A stretch of DNA of 64,000 bases from Zizania palustris (Eukaryota > Streptophyta > Magnoliopsida > Poales > Poaceae), in contig JAAALK010000082.1 in the NCBI GenBank assembly GCA_019279435.1, forward strand, positions 11,486,594 to 11,550,593. The letters are read 5' to 3'. The notes beneath the pieces are model-generated. The model made no database searches and was not told where the DNA came from. It worked only from the letters and a program-made list of their open reading frames with translations. This document shows positions 21,859-34,000 of the stretch, one piece after another. The stretch's first letter is position 1. The number at the start of each line of letters is the position of its first letter. Made by a program: the position numbers and the translations under genes.

Positions 21859-23227
21859 CTAGTAAATCTTCTTATAGAGGTTTGGATGATGCTGCCACAT
21901 GTGCTCAATCAGGTCATCTTGAAGCTGATTGTGAACTTCTTTGTCCTTTATACTTAGGTAATTTTTAATAAACTCCTTAAATTCAGGTGTTTTTTTGTGA
22001 TAAGTCTTCACATGTTCTCCCATTTGATCATAATTGAAATCATCTTCTTCATCGCGCTCATCCTCGACAATTATGTTGTGCATAATAATACAAGCCTTCA
22101 TGATTCGTCCGAGGGTGTCTTCATCCCAAAATCGAGCTGCCCCCTCACGATAGCGAATCGAGCCTATAAAACTCCAAACGCTCGTTCCACGTCCTTCCTA
22201 CAAGATTCTTGGGCAAGTGCAAAATATTTCTTCTTGTTACCTTGTTGCTCAGATATGGTCTTGACAAATGTGGCCCACGAGGGATATATGCCATCAGCAA
22301 GATAATAACCATTTGTGTATTCATTGCCATTAATAGTATAATTCACCTTTGGAGCTTGACCTTCGGATAGCCGCGCAAATAGAGAAGACCGGTGCAAAAT
22401 GTTGATGTCATTGTGCGAACCAGGCATCCCAAAGAAAGCATGCCAAATCCAAAGATCTTTATCTGCAACTGCTTTTAGTATAATTGTAGGCTCATGCGCA
22501 TGGCCGGTGTACATACCTTGATGTGATGAAGGACAATTTTTCCACGGCCAATGCATACAATCAACCGACCCTAAATTACCGAGAAACCTCTATGCTCGCT
22601 AATTGCAAGTAATCTTGCAGTATCAACTTCATTAGGTTCCCTCAAGTACTCACCTCCAAAAATCTCCACAACAACTGTGACAAATCTTCTCAGACTCTCA
22701 ATAGTAGTACTCTCAGCAATACGGAAATACTCATCGGTAGCGTCTGCTTCTACTCCATAACTTAACATCCGAAGTGTTGCAGTAATCTTTTGCAGACTAG
22801 AAAGACCAAATATAGCAGCAACATTTCTTTTCTGCACGAAATATTCATCGTGTTGTTCTACAACTTTCCATATACGTACAAACAATGAACGCTTCATTCG
22901 AAACCTGCACGTCAAAAGTAATGAGACACAAATATGTATAAAAATGTTGTCAATCAGTTTATTATTTACATACCACCGTCTGAAATAAACATGTCCGTCC
23001 GTAGGATTATCTGAAAAATAATCTTGGTACAACCTCTGATGTCCTGCTTCTCTGTCTCGCCAAAGTACTTGATGCCCTAGGATAGAACCACGATGTTTTG
23101 GTTCATCATCCGACTCATCCGCATTAATGGCCACATGAGTAACAACAAGGAAAAATTCATCATCGTCATCATCTGATGATGAATCCAACACCATCTGCAT
23201 GGAAAGGCTTCGTCGACTCATATCCAA
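21859..23227 (-). pseudogene. Harbinger DDE transposase (HARBI1/ALP1-like), mutated
   Basis: The gene begins at the ATG at 23227 with an acidic region (SSSDDDDDEFF). One 69-bp GT-AG intron (22973-22905) joins FRRW to FRMKRSLF, restoring the conserved FRRxFRM motif. The three catalytic acids are all present: the D of GSVDCMHW, the D of PGSHNDIN and the E of DVERAFGVL. Two lesions break the frame: loss of one base within 22581-22588 (before LGNLGS), and an in-frame TAG at 22164-22166 directly after AFGVL where the family has Gln (a one-base C-to-T change). The C-terminus (ACIIMHNIIVEDER to 21859) is intact. Together with ORF1 protein the enzyme would cut at TWA targets. Confidence 0.9.
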
Positions 23228-23621
23228 TCCGTTTCATCTATCTGCAATTCGATTTGGAGAAGAAGGCAATGGTAGGAGGAAACCACGGGGAGGAGGCGCG
23301 GCATGGGGAGGGCGGCGACGCAGGATCGGCGGCGGCACAGAGAAGACACGACGCAAGAGGAAACCACGTGAGGGGAGAGAAGGTCGGCCCAAGACCTCAA
23401 GTGACGGCCCATTAGGATGACGTGGCATGATTTAAAATTTTGGGATGTAATAATTGGAAAACTGTTTTTGTGGGAAGGAAAGATTTAGGGCTAACTTATT
23501 TTTTAGTAAACCCCCAATACATAGTTTTTGGGATAAATTTTCACATTCTCTTGGAGATGCTCTAAAAGAAACTAAACTTCAGTCCCTAAAGTTTAATAAG
23601 GTAGAACCAAACGGGGCCTTA

Positions 23622-24230
23622 GAATTTTACGGGTGGGTATATATACCATATTGAAATCTTTGTATATATTTTGATGAAATATTTTTCTAATTAAATACAT
23701 AAATATTAAATTTACCCTGCAATTTATTATACACATGCTAAATAATATGATAAAACTTAAATTAAAAGATGGAGTTAGAAACTTACATAAATATAAATAG
23801 TTTAAACATCATACTAATATAGTCATATTTTTATTATGATTATAGTCACAAATAATATAGTTGTTAATATGATTTAATTACTAAACGTAGCGTAGCAAGT
23901 AAATAACAAGTTTTATTCATTAAATAAACATAACATGAAGAACTAAAGTAAAAAAAAGCTAAATTATTTAGAGCCAAAAACAGCCGGTCTGCTGCTATCA
24001 GTCCAAACAACAAAAAGAAAGAAAAAAATGCTGAAAAGGAGATCGAACCTACGACCACTTCAACTTAAAATAACGCCTATTTCACTGGGCCTTGAAATCA
24101 CTTTTGAAACGTTGGGCACTAACCTCTAAATTCATTAGTTTCCTCCGCCACTGCATTCACCTACCCCAACCTCCGCCTCAATATAATAAAGGCCGCGTTT
24201 TAGTTTGTCAGTTGTCACCGTCCAAACGTG
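23622..24230. other. Intergenic and upstream region of TPP gene
   Basis: AT-rich to about 24090 with no recognisable gene, then increasingly GC-rich towards the TATA box at 24233. It presumably holds the promoter of the downstream trehalose-phosphate phosphatase. No specific regulatory motif can be defended by eye. Confidence 0.4.
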
Positions 24231-24232
24231 TC

Positions 24233-24243
24233 GCATATAAAAC
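24233..24243 (+). promoter_or_regulatory. Putative TATA box of TPP gene
   Basis: CATATAAAACA lies just upstream of a GC-rich, pyrimidine-rich leader-like stretch (24260-24730). It is 2.7 kb upstream of the start codon, consistent with a 5' UTR intron. Only its position supports it. Confidence 0.4.
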
Positions 24244-24259
24244 ACACCATCCCTCAACA

Positions 24260-26932
24260 AGCCGGCCTTCCCCTGCTTCGCTTCTCATTCCCCGAGCTGC
24301 CATTTTCTTGCCCCCACCGAGAGCTCCGTTTGCAGCCTGTTGCCGCCCTGTTTGCCAGGCCGTCGGCTTGCTGCTTCGCCAGCCACTGCCCAACCACCGT
24401 CGCTCCGCCGCTGCCCCTTTCCCAGCCGCAGTCCCGCGCTGCTCCTCCCAGCCTGCTGCCCGCTGTTGTTAAGAAAAAAATCAGAGCAGCAAACAGGGAA
24501 GAAAAAGAAAAACTGCATCTAGACGCCGCCGGAGGCCGTGCACCACCCTGACCAGCTCCTCCCTCGGCCGCCGCCTTCCCTGCTGCTCGCCCATTTGTCC
24601 AGTGCAATCTAGATTCTAGAGTCCATCCGTGGAGAAAGCAGGAAGCAGAAAAGAAAACAGAGAGCCTGCAGCCCTGTTCATCTTTCTATCTAGCGTTTCA
24701 ATCTCCAATTCATCTTGTGGCCCCTCAGTGAGAACTTCCATCTCTTCCCATAGATGCAGTAGCTTTATTTGTTCCAACCTATTTGTCTCGTTATAGTTTT
24801 TGTTTTAATATGTTCATCATTCTATTTTGATCTATCATCATATGGATTGTTATCATTTGTTGATCTCGATATGTGTGGCCATACTCTAGGTTCTTTGTTT
24901 TCCTATTGCATTCAATTAAAGTCTTTCTTCCAATCTATGTGGTGTCTTTGAACGCTATAGCCTGTTATTGTTCATCACTTCCGATGTGTACTGTTGTTGA
25001 GTTCCGTGCTTGACCAGAGGCGAAAATGGAATCTTCTAGTCCTAGAACACATGATGCTATTGGCTTATGTTTGTTGATGTTCGGTAGTCAAATCATGATG
25101 TTTGATGATGATCATCGTCGATCACCGGTTGGTTGTCGGTTGGTTGTCGTTGTTTATCACCGTTCATTGTAAGATTATGTCGATCCAATCTAATCTCTCC
25201 CAACAGGTCGCCAAGGTTCCATCAGTTAAACCTTTGTGTGTACCCTAAGTCGGTCGCCCCTTTCGTCCTTTCCATATGTTCAATCAAAATATGTCCTAAT
25301 CATTATTCAAATTTGTTCAACGTAAACCTATCCATTGGTTGAGAATCCTCTCCATTGTTATACTCTTGCAATCTAAGCCTTTCGATGATTGTTGTAAAGC
25401 AATCGAGTCAATCAAGCTATTTTCTCTTTGTCTATACAGCAAGATCGTAACCCGTGGATGAATCTAACTGCTTGGTTAGTTTTACTGCTCTTTCATCAGT
25501 CCAATCATCATCTTGTTGTAGTCTCCCATCGATCGTTTCTTTTGATCTAAGCTGAGAAATATTGTCGTAAATATTTCTTTTTGTTCAGATGTTTTATTAT
25601 TTCATGTGAATAAAATTAAGCTTGTAAAATCAATATTTTTTCATTTGACCTCGAGTTAATTGATTCAAACTCCTAAATTCATATAGAATCATGCTTTACT
25701 TGAATGTGTACTTGGTTAGTCCCATACATGATTCCAGGCCTTTTCATTCAATCGTCTAAGAGTTATTTCTAATAAATGTCCTATCATTGCAAGTGTAACT
25801 TTATTTATTCATATGTTTTTCATCCTAGTTTCGATTCCATCCATTCAAGTTTCATTATTCTCATTAATTAATACTCAACCATGTAATGTTATTTAGTTGT
25901 ACTGTTTATTTTGTTTTTCTTAGTGTTTTTGTCTTGTTTTACGTGTTCATGTATAAATTGTTGTCTCAAAGGATCTAGAAGACTTTGTTCAAGCTTCACA
26001 AGGATAAGCAAAAGTGCAAGGCAAGTCACACATGTGTAAACCTTGATCATGTTAAACCGACAATTTAAATCTCTGTTTTATTTCAAACATACATTTACGT
26101 GAATTTTGGTTGGATGGGGTTGTCTTGCACTCCCGTCATTGCACTATGCTGATGCATGTTGAATTTATGCTTGTCTAGTTTACGTATGAGCCTGACCATC
26201 ACCACACCACCTATGATCCAAAAGCAGATTGATTAGTTAGTTGATTGATGCTATACTGATCCAATCTACAAGTTATCTCCGGTTGAATAGATAAGCATCC
26301 ATCCATGAATCATCAAAGTTTGATTTATGCTTTGTTAATTGTTGAAATTTATTTATCAAAGTGGGGAATTTTAATTAGTAACGATGGATGGATCAAAAGT
26401 CATTTTTCAAGAAACTAATTGGTGCCACATAATGGGAACCTGTTCTCATGAATTGAGGTCATATCAATTTTCGTTGTCACTTAGGAATCTAAATCAAAAT
26501 TTGTACTACTACTACTACTCTTTGTCCTTTTTTAACTTGCAAGACAAACAATAACTATACTATAGAGCAAACATATTGGTGTTGTCAGTTGGTCATGTAT
26601 TAGGTTGTTTAAAGTTTTTTTACGTAATAAAGGTTGTTGTATTGGTTCTATTGCAGTGTTGGTTTTGACCATATACAATTATTGTTTTGGACTGGAGTGA
26701 TCAGATGCACTAGTATGACCCTAAGCATTGCATTCTTATATTTCATCTATTTCTGATTTTTGTGGTTAAGATTGTTTTCATTATTGTAGTGACAAGAAGA
26801 CATTGAAACATTGGTTTTTATTGACAAGAGGGTTTGGTTGAGTGCTTAACTCTAAGTAATCTTGTATTCCACTTGGCTACCATTGTGTTGCTTGTAGTTG
26901 TTTCTACAACACCGAGAAGGAGAACTCAGTTG
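24260..26932 (+). other. Probable 5' UTR exon(s) and leader intron of TPP gene
   Basis: A GC-rich stretch with CT-rich and Pro/Ala-codon-like composition (24260-24600) changes to a long T-rich intron-like tract (about 24740-26890). Candidate splice sites are CAG|TGAGA near 24729 and ACAAG-type acceptors TTGTAG at about 26790 or 26899, shortly before the ATG at 26933. Overlapping frames here have no family resemblance. Long leader introns are common in plant TPP genes. The exact exon limits need transcript data. Confidence 0.4.
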
Positions 26933-28953
26933 ATGGAGTTGAAGTCAAGAAACCCTCGTGTTATTGTTGATCCTCTCCCTACATTAGCTTTGTCATCTAC
27001 TGTTATGGCATACACTACACCTAAATCTTTCCCTTCTATGGGGTCGTTGTACCTAAATAGTCCAAAGAAGAAGCCTCTTCCTGGAAAGATTGAAGAAGTC
27101 CGTGCTGCTGGATGGCTCGATCTCATGCTTGCCTCCTCACCTACTTGCAAGAGGCAGAACAAAGATTTCATCAATGATGTTCAAGAAGATGATCTTGATT
27201 TGCAATATCATAATTGGATGGTATGCTTTTCAATTTGTAGTGATTGGATGATTACAATAAAATTGGGCACACAACAAACTTATTCCATTATATCCTTCTA
27301 TAGGTGAAGTATCCATCTGCTTTAACCTCGTTTGAGGCTATTACTGGTCTTGCCAAAGGGAAAAGATTGGTGTTGTTTTTTGATTATGATGGAACTCTTT
27401 CACCGATTGTAGACAATCCTGAAAATGCTATAATGTCTGATGAGGTATTAATTTTCTACCTTTCATATTTTCTTATGCGATAAAGATAACATCAATCCTT
27501 ATTATTACTAGTGAAATTTGCTCGCTATTTTCTAAATATTGTATTTGATAGATGCGTGATGCTGTAAGGTATGTGGCGTCACTTTTTCCCACTGCAATCA
27601 TTAGTGGAAGGTCTCGTGATAAGGTAAGGTTTTTTCTGTTCATCATGTAAAATACTCCCACTATCAACTTATTTTATGTTTTTGCCCTTTTATATCAGCT
27701 CTTTCCCTTATGGATGTTTTGTTCTTTAGGTTTTTGACTTTGTAAAACTATCCGAACTGTACTATGCTGGAAGTCATGGAATGGACATCATGGGGCCTAT
27801 TAGGAAGTCTGAATTCAGTGGTCAACATGTGAAATGTATCAGGTCTACTGATTCAAAGGTGAAACAACTTTCTTGAGTTTGTATCACACAAATTTGTTCC
27901 TCTTAGATCAGAATTTTGATTGCTCATTGCTTGTTGACCTCATAGGGTAAGGAGGTCAATCTCTTCCAACCTGCAAGTGAGTTTTTACCTATGATCAGTG
28001 AGGTATGTATTTACATCTCGAACTTGGAGTTAGAATGATATTTTGTGTTGCATAGTTGAGTCATTTATTCTAATACTTTTAGGTGTTCAACAAGCTTGGT
28101 GAAACTGTTAAGAACATTGATGGTGCAAAAATGGAAGATAACAAATTTTGTGTTTCAGTGCATTACCGTAATGTAGCACCACATGTAAGTCTACATTGAA
28201 GACTTTGTTTCACACTAGAAATATTTATTAGAAAATGTTTATGGAATATTTATCTTGTTATTATTTTCTCATTGTTACTTATTAGGATTATGCAGAAGTT
28301 CATCAACGTGTGACTGCTGTTCTTAGGAATTACCCTTGTCTAAGGCTTACCCATGGGAGAAAGGTTAGTTTTATGCACAATCACATGCCTACAGTCCCAA
28401 ATACTAGTTAAATACCATTTGTTGTTTTTTTGTTCAATATGCTCTTCAATATATGTTAGGTTCTTGAGGTTCGACCTGTGATAGACTGGAATAAGGGAAA
28501 AGCTGTGGAATTTTTGCTAGAGTCACTTGGACTGAGTGAGAAAGAAGATGTTGTTCCTATCTATGTTGGAGATGACAAGACCGATGAGGACGCATTCAAG
28601 GTAAGTCATGTCTTCTCTGCTTGCTCTACCTATAAAATATTCTTCCCATATTGATGTAGTAATTAATTGTCCACTTGGCTCACATAGGTTCTGAAGGCAA
28701 ATAACCTTGGCTTTGGAATCTTGGTGTCATCTGTACCCAAGGATACTGATGCCTTCTACTCCTTAAGGGATTCAATTCAGGTAATTCAGCTTATCTAAGC
28801 ATTTATCTTAAAACATCAATCTCAAGACATTACTATTTTCTAGAAAATGTTGATATGTGATTACAATATAAGTGGAGGATGAAATATTCTTTATATATAT
28901 AGGTGATGGAATTCTTGAAAAAATTGGCATTTTGGAAGGAGGAATCAACTTAA
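26933..28953 (+). CDS. TPP: Trehalose-6-phosphate phosphatase, ten exons
   Basis: The enzyme dephosphorylates trehalose-6-phosphate to trehalose in the second step of plant trehalose synthesis, and controls the sugar signal T6P. Coding exons: 26933-27220, 27304-27444, 27552-27623, 27730-27858, 27946-28002, 28083-28184, 28286-28363, 28460-28600, 28688-28780, 28903-28953. All introns are GT-AG and in phase 0, giving 383 residues without a stop, normal for plant TPPs. The HAD-phosphatase motifs are complete: DYDGTLSPI (Asp123 nucleophile, Asp125), IISGRSRDKV, and GDDKTDEDAF (about 326-335). The N-terminus has the plant-specific VIVDPLPTLALSS and AAGWLDLM words and no signal peptide. The start is the ATG leading directly into that conserved block; an upstream in-frame ATG (26834) adds unrelated sequence and is rejected. 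It is the only apparently functional host gene here. Confidence 0.95.
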
Positions 28954-29700
28954 GAAGAAAGTTGGAGCCAAATAATTTTTTGCAGATCTGGAGAAGCACC
29001 AATTATAAATACAACCAAAATATATACTGCTAACAATAAGTGCGGCCAAAATGTTTTTGATTATTTGGCGTTTTATATAAGAGGTTGTTGCAACCTCTTT
29101 TTTGTCCCCTCTTTATCGGATCTACTGGGATTCAAGACATTTCATTCTTTCATTAGTCCATTTCCTTTAGAATATATAAACATATATATGCTGAAAATTT
29201 TTGTATCCTACTAGTATGCCCCTATTGTTTTGGGTTTACTCTAGGAAAATATTTATTCTATTGGCAAATTGTAAAAAACTGCTTCATTGGTTCTTTAGTA
29301 AGCTTCAAAGTTTGGTATCAGTCAGTATACCCAATATTTAAAGTCAATTTGTGTGCATTGGCTCTACAAGTTACTGTAATCAGAACGATAATTGGTATAG
29401 TTTTGTATGTACCTGATGCTTGAATCTTTGACTTCTTCTACTTTGCACCTCGCAAAATATAGCTAGCTTATAGTTTTCAAGTATACTCTAAAATGAAAAG
29501 TGACTTGTTTGTTCTAAACAAAATGAAATTACTTCATAGAAACCAAATCATGCTCTATATTTGAACATGAGAAAAATATGTTGCAATTGCTCCCATCCTA
29601 ACTAACCATCATCATCATCCTAAATTTCTTTATCTTGCTAACTCATGATAGATTTATAATTTTACATTGTAGTGCATGATTTGTAACACGAAGGTGTTTT
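28954..29700 (+). other. TPP 3' UTR and downstream sequence
   Basis: AT-rich sequence with AATAAG (29034) and several ATATAAA words usable as polyadenylation signals. No other gene or repeat was recognised. Confidence 0.4.
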
Positions 29701-29702
29701 AA

Positions 29703-30162
29703 AATTTTTCCACATCCATAATTTGTAAAAGTTGATGGAAAATATTTTTTAGATGTCTTTTCAAATATTATGCACTTTCTAGCAAACTCACAAGCAATAG
29801 AATGGTGAGAGAAGATTGGTGCTGCTCAACAATTACAGCAATTTTTTGCACTCTTCTTACTATTTAACTATTGAATGAAAAGACTAAACATGTAACGTGC
29901 ACGTCACACTATTGTGGTGATGCACAACTTGACTAAGGCTAACTAAACTCGCTACATACTACATATGAAATCTCACACATCGTTACCTCATGCATGCACG
30001 CCACAAAAAGCCTACAACTAGGCATGCAAATGGCGATGTGACCTCATGCATGCACGCCACAACAAGCCTACAACTAGGCATGCAAATGGAAGAAACACAC
30101 GATGAAAAAAATGTGCAACTAAACATTACACCGCTAAGTAGACACAAATTTATTTGCAAACA
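29703..30162 (-). repeat. Possible 3' LTR of the old Copia element
   Basis: On the minus strand, AATTTTAGGGGAGCAT (30178-30163, a polypurine tract) is followed by TGTTTGCAAATAAATTTGTG, a plausible LTR start. A 56-bp direct repeat containing CATGCATGCACGCCACAA and ACTAGGCATGCAAATGG lies at 29985-30040 and again from 30041 (partial). The far end near 29703 is a guess. It follows the Copia RNase H remnant in the right orientation. Confidence 0.4.
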
Positions 30163-30551
30163 ATGCTCCCCTAAAATTTATGCCTAACCTATAAGAATCA
30201 TAACAATCTTGCCTAGCAACACCTAGATTTTTCTATTGGAAGTGCATTGGTTAGGATATTTACGAATGAAATGAAACTTTGTTTGAATGTGCTTGCTTAT
30301 TTCGTGAAAAACATGGTTCTTTATGAGGGCCAAGGTAGATTTGTTAACAACCTTGAGTTCAATAACTTTCGATTGGGTGTTCCTGAGGTTGCTAAGAAGT
30401 CAGGCAAGCTATATGCCCTGACATGTTGCTATTGTGTTGTCAATATATTCCAATTCATATGATGATAGGGCTACCCCTTTGCTTATGGGATTGCGAATTA
30501 ACGAGGTTCATGTCAAGAAAGAACAATACTCATGATGTAGTCCTACGCGTG
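30163..30551 (-). pseudogene. Copia RNase H remnant, 3' half
   Basis: With frame changes allowed, the minus strand reads the Copia RNase H series: a VLFFL word, a QSxKQR word, an ELEYID word, a KNHVFHEISKHI word and FHFIRK. It continues directly the reverse-transcriptase/RNase H remnant at 41786-42481, from which it was separated by the Tat insertion at 30551. Many stops and frameshifts show it is old. Confidence 0.65.
30547..30551. repeat. Target-site duplication GCGTG (left copy)
   Basis: GCGTG directly precedes TGTTGGGG of the 5' LTR, and the same five bases follow the 3' LTR at 41786-41790. This is the perfect 5-bp duplication expected for LTR-element integration. Confidence 0.9.
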
Positions 30552-31031
30552 TGTTGGGGGAAAATATTCCATCTTCAGGATTATCACGGTAACAAGACAA
30601 AGACAAGAAATCAAGTCAAAGGATTCCGACATATATTACAGGTAGTTCGAAGTATGAAGACGGACTCTAGTTCGAAGTATATCTTCGAATGTGGATTCTT
30701 CCGAAAGCTTCTTTGCCAGCTAAGATGGAAGACTTATCTTCTTTCTCATTAGATTAGTCTTTTACAATTTTAGCCCTATTAAGGGTACCGAATAGTTTCC
30801 ACTATGTCGGTTGTAATAGAGGGGTAAAAAGGTCTTTTCCTTAATGTTTGGGCCTATAAATACCCCCGTTTTACCCTGTAATAGGGACCGAATACAAGTT
30901 ATTCAATACACACTTTCGAACTATTCTAAGTTATTATCCTTTCGGAGGCTTGGAATAGTTTTCTTCGCAAACACTTCATTTGTTAGTTTTTAATTTTTAG
31001 AAACCTGTTAGCGTAATCTTTTACGCCAACA
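30552..31031 (+). repeat. Tat 5' LTR
   Basis: 480 bp, TGTTGGGGGAAAATATTCC to CTTTTACGCCAACA. It contains a TATA box in GGCCTATAAATACCCCC (30854-30862), from which genomic RNA would start. It lacks about 14 bases present in the 3' LTR after the ATATATT...CAG word. Confidence 0.95.
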
Positions 31032-31032
31032 G

Positions 31033-31051
31033 TTGGCGCCGTCCGTGGGGA
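31033..31051 (+). other. Primer-binding site
   Basis: TTGGCGCCGTCCGTGGGGA one base after the LTR, the form typical of Tat/Ogre/Athila elements. Confidence 0.85.
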
Positions 31052-31093
31052 ACTTAGTCCAAGAAACTTCGTTCTCTACCGAGTTTCCAAACC

Positions 31094-34000
31094 ATGCCTC
31101 CTAAGCGGAGTTCAGCTGCTAATCCTACTCGGAGGTCTCCTCGGACCTTCAGAGCTAGATCCACAGATACAGTCGAGGTCGGAGGACCTTCGACTTTTCC
31201 TCCACCTCAAACCCCGGAAGGGACGCCCCTTCCCCGAGTATACGGAGTTCCTCCGCCAACTCCATCTATACTTCAGCCCGACGGAGTCCCTCTTCCACCC
31301 CAAGTTCCACTTCAAACCGATCCCTACAGTTCTCGAGACCCGGAAGATCCTTCCGGAGGAGATGAAGACAAACTTGGCGATATGGCCACTCAGATGGCCA
31401 GTCTCCAAGCCGATGTGGCGAGATGGCGGCAAGAAGCTGCAAATAGGTTTCGCTCTCAAGCCATCCCGGTTATTCCTGAAGTGCCTGAAGACGATGAACC
31501 TATCTATCCTGAAGCCCCGGAGAACGCCTCCTTTGACACTGAGTCTCCGCTGCATCCCGAGCTGCAGAAAGTACGCTTCGACCCGAAGTTTAAGACTTCA
31601 AAGCTTTGCAAGTATGCCGGAGATGAAGATCCTGGAGAATTTGTCCGATCTTATGCTTTGGCGATTGAAGCCAGTGGAGGAGTGCGGGACACCATGGCAA
31701 AATGTTCCCCCCTCTCTCTTCAAGGAGTGGCTTTACGATGGTTCTGGTCTTTAAAACCAGGATCAATCAGTTCATGGGGGCAATTGAAGAAAAAGTTCGT
31801 GAGTAATTTTCAGGGCACCTTCGTGCCTCCAATGTCAATGGGAAGTCTTTTCCAGGTGAAGCAGCTCCCTGGAGAAACCCTAAGACAATACTTCAAGCGC
31901 TTCGCTCATACGAAGTCGCAAATTCGAGGGTTAACTACATCTTCGGTAGTTGACGCAGCTCGAGAGGGAGTCATTCATCCAGGCCTACTTGATAAACTTC
32001 ACCGGAAAAGCATATCTTATGTTTCTCAGCTGATGTCCTATTTTGAAGAATATGCAAGGTCAGAAGAGGGCTAGCTTCGGAGAACTGCAGCTACTCCGTC
32101 CATACTGCAGGAAGTAAAATTGGAAGTGAAAACTTCGGCACAACCGCAGGGACCTGTCTTCGAAGCTCAGCATGATAGGAGAAGAGGGCAAAAGCATCCT
32201 CGTTCAGAAGTTCTGAACATTGCACCTCCGCAAAAGTTTGCCCAGAGAGCTCGACAACCTTCGGGAAATAAAACCAGCAGTTGGAGGCCTCTAGGAAAAT
32301 CGGCCGGAAAAGGCCAAACTTTCTTTTGCTGCATTCATGGTGAGAACCGAAGTCACGCAACTGACGCGTGCAAAGCTATACTTACTCTGAGAGGAGAGTA
32401 TTTAGAAAGAACTTCAGGTCGAGGTACTACTGACCGAGTTCAAACCGAAGTGCGTCCAGAGCCTGTCCAGGCTGTGGCACGAATAGAGAACTTCGATCCA
32501 GCAAGGCGTCCTTCGGTGGTCAATGTTATGCCACCTCCGAAGCAGGAAGAAGGGCAAGATCGAGGAAAAAGAGTAGTCCTCCCAATCTCCGGAGGAGGAA
32601 CTCTCGGAAGCATGTCAAAGAGGCAAAGAAGAGAGTATGTCAGAGAAGTGGGGCATATTGGAACTTCTTTGTCTGCAGCTGCTATGCCTGAATGGTCCCA
32701 TGTACCAATATCTTTTTCTGCAGAGGATGCAGCTGGCATTAAATTTCCACATGCAGACCCACTTGTCATTACTGCCGACATTGCAGGGACTGAGGTTCGA
32801 AGAGTGCTAATTGACAGAGGGAGTTCGACAGACATTATTTTTGTTCAAGCCTTCGATCAACTATGCATCTCCAGGAAGAACCTTCTTCCAGCGGCTCGCC
32901 CTTTGCAAGGCTTCGCAGGACCTCCGCTTGATGCCCTCGGCCAAATTGGCCTGGAAGTTACCTTCGGAGAAGGGTTGTTAGCCAAGACAGAGGAAGTAAT
33001 CTTCGATGTCGTGGATGCTCCATATGCATACAACGTCATCTTCGGAAGAGGCATGTTAAATCAGTTCGGAGCTATGGCGCACCACAATTACTTGTGCATG
33101 AAGATGCCCACACAAGCGGGAGTGCTCACTATCTTCGGAGATCAAGCTACCGCCCGAAGAGCGGAGTATGGTCACGGCCCCCCTCTTGATCCAAGACAAG
33201 TGAATAGTGTGCAAGATAATCAAAAAAATTTTTCTGCTCCTAGCGAATATTCGAAGAAATACTTCCCAAGACCAAGTCCTGAAGGAGAGATTGCAACGAA
33301 GGTTATTGTTAAAGATGGCAAAGAATATTTATTTCAATTTGGTAAAGATTTGCCTCCAGAAGTTGCTACCTCCTTGGAGAAAGTAGTTGAGGAAAATTTA
33401 GATGTCTTTGCTTGGTCTGACGAAGACATCACCGGAGTCAGTCGGGATATTATTGAGCACATTTTACTTGTAAACCCGAAGGCCCGGCCTGTTCGGCAAG
33501 GACTCCGAAAAATGTCTGCAGAAAGAGCCGTTCTTGCCAAAGACAAAGTTGAAAAATTGCTGAAAGCTGGGATTATCAGAGAAGTGGCTCACACAGAATG
33601 GTTAGCCAACCCAGTCTTCGTCAGGAAGAAATCTTCCGGGAAGTGGCGCATGTGCATTGATTTCACATCCTTGAATAAAGCATGCCCTCGTGACCCCTAC
33701 CCCATGCCCCGAATTGATCAATTGGTCGACTCCACTGCAGGTTCGAAGTTATTAAGTTTCCTCGACGCGTACTCCGGTTATCATCAGATATGGTTGAAAC
33801 GCGAAGATGAAATCAAGACAAGCTTCGTAACTCCTTCAGGAGTCTTCTGTTATGTAAGAATGCCCTTTGGCTTAAGAAATGTCGGGGCTACTTTTTCGAG
33901 GTTAGTTGCTAAGGCTCTAGGTCATCAATTAGGTCGTAATGTAGAGGCCTATATGGATGATATTGTAATAAAGAGTGCTTTAAAGCACCAACATAGCCTA

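Larger units (their letters stand above)
20639..23562 (-). mobile_element. PIF/Harbinger DNA transposon
   Basis: The 21-bp terminal inverted repeats are GAGCAACCCCAAGAGAATGTG on the left and, reversed, GAGCATCTCCAAGAGAATGTG on the right, with a TAA target duplication (20636-20638, 23563-23565). The minus strand encodes a HARBI1/ALP1-type DDE transposase (23227-21859). A GC-rich plus-strand stretch near the left end (20760-21310) may be what is left of the second, Myb-like ORF. The element is full length at its ends but its transposase is mutated. Confidence 0.9.
20242..23618. mobile_element. MITE (about 450 bp) split by the Harbinger transposon
   Basis: The left end TGTTTTATTTGGTTCGGAC and the right end (reverse complement GGCCCCGTTTGGTTCTACC) are imperfect inverted repeats flanked by TTA (20239-20241, 23619-23621). 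The interior is a run of ACTAAA(A/T)TTTAGTC words. Removing 20639-23562 and one TAA target copy would leave about 450 bp, a normal MITE size. Confidence is limited because the first bases of the two ends differ. Confidence 0.55.

Noticed and set aside
22571..22600. An intron separating the two halves of the Harbinger transposase near 22585
   Set aside because: A single missing base restores the conserved sequence directly. There is no room for an intron and no GT-AG pair.
24092..24607. Pro/Ala-rich frames upstream of the TPP gene
   Set aside because: Several frames are open on both strands in a GC-rich stretch that fits the leader exon of the TPP transcript better.
26834..26932. Upstream in-frame ATG extending TPP by 33 residues
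   Set aside because: The added sequence has no TPP resemblance and contains a likely splice acceptor. The family start is the ATG at 26933.
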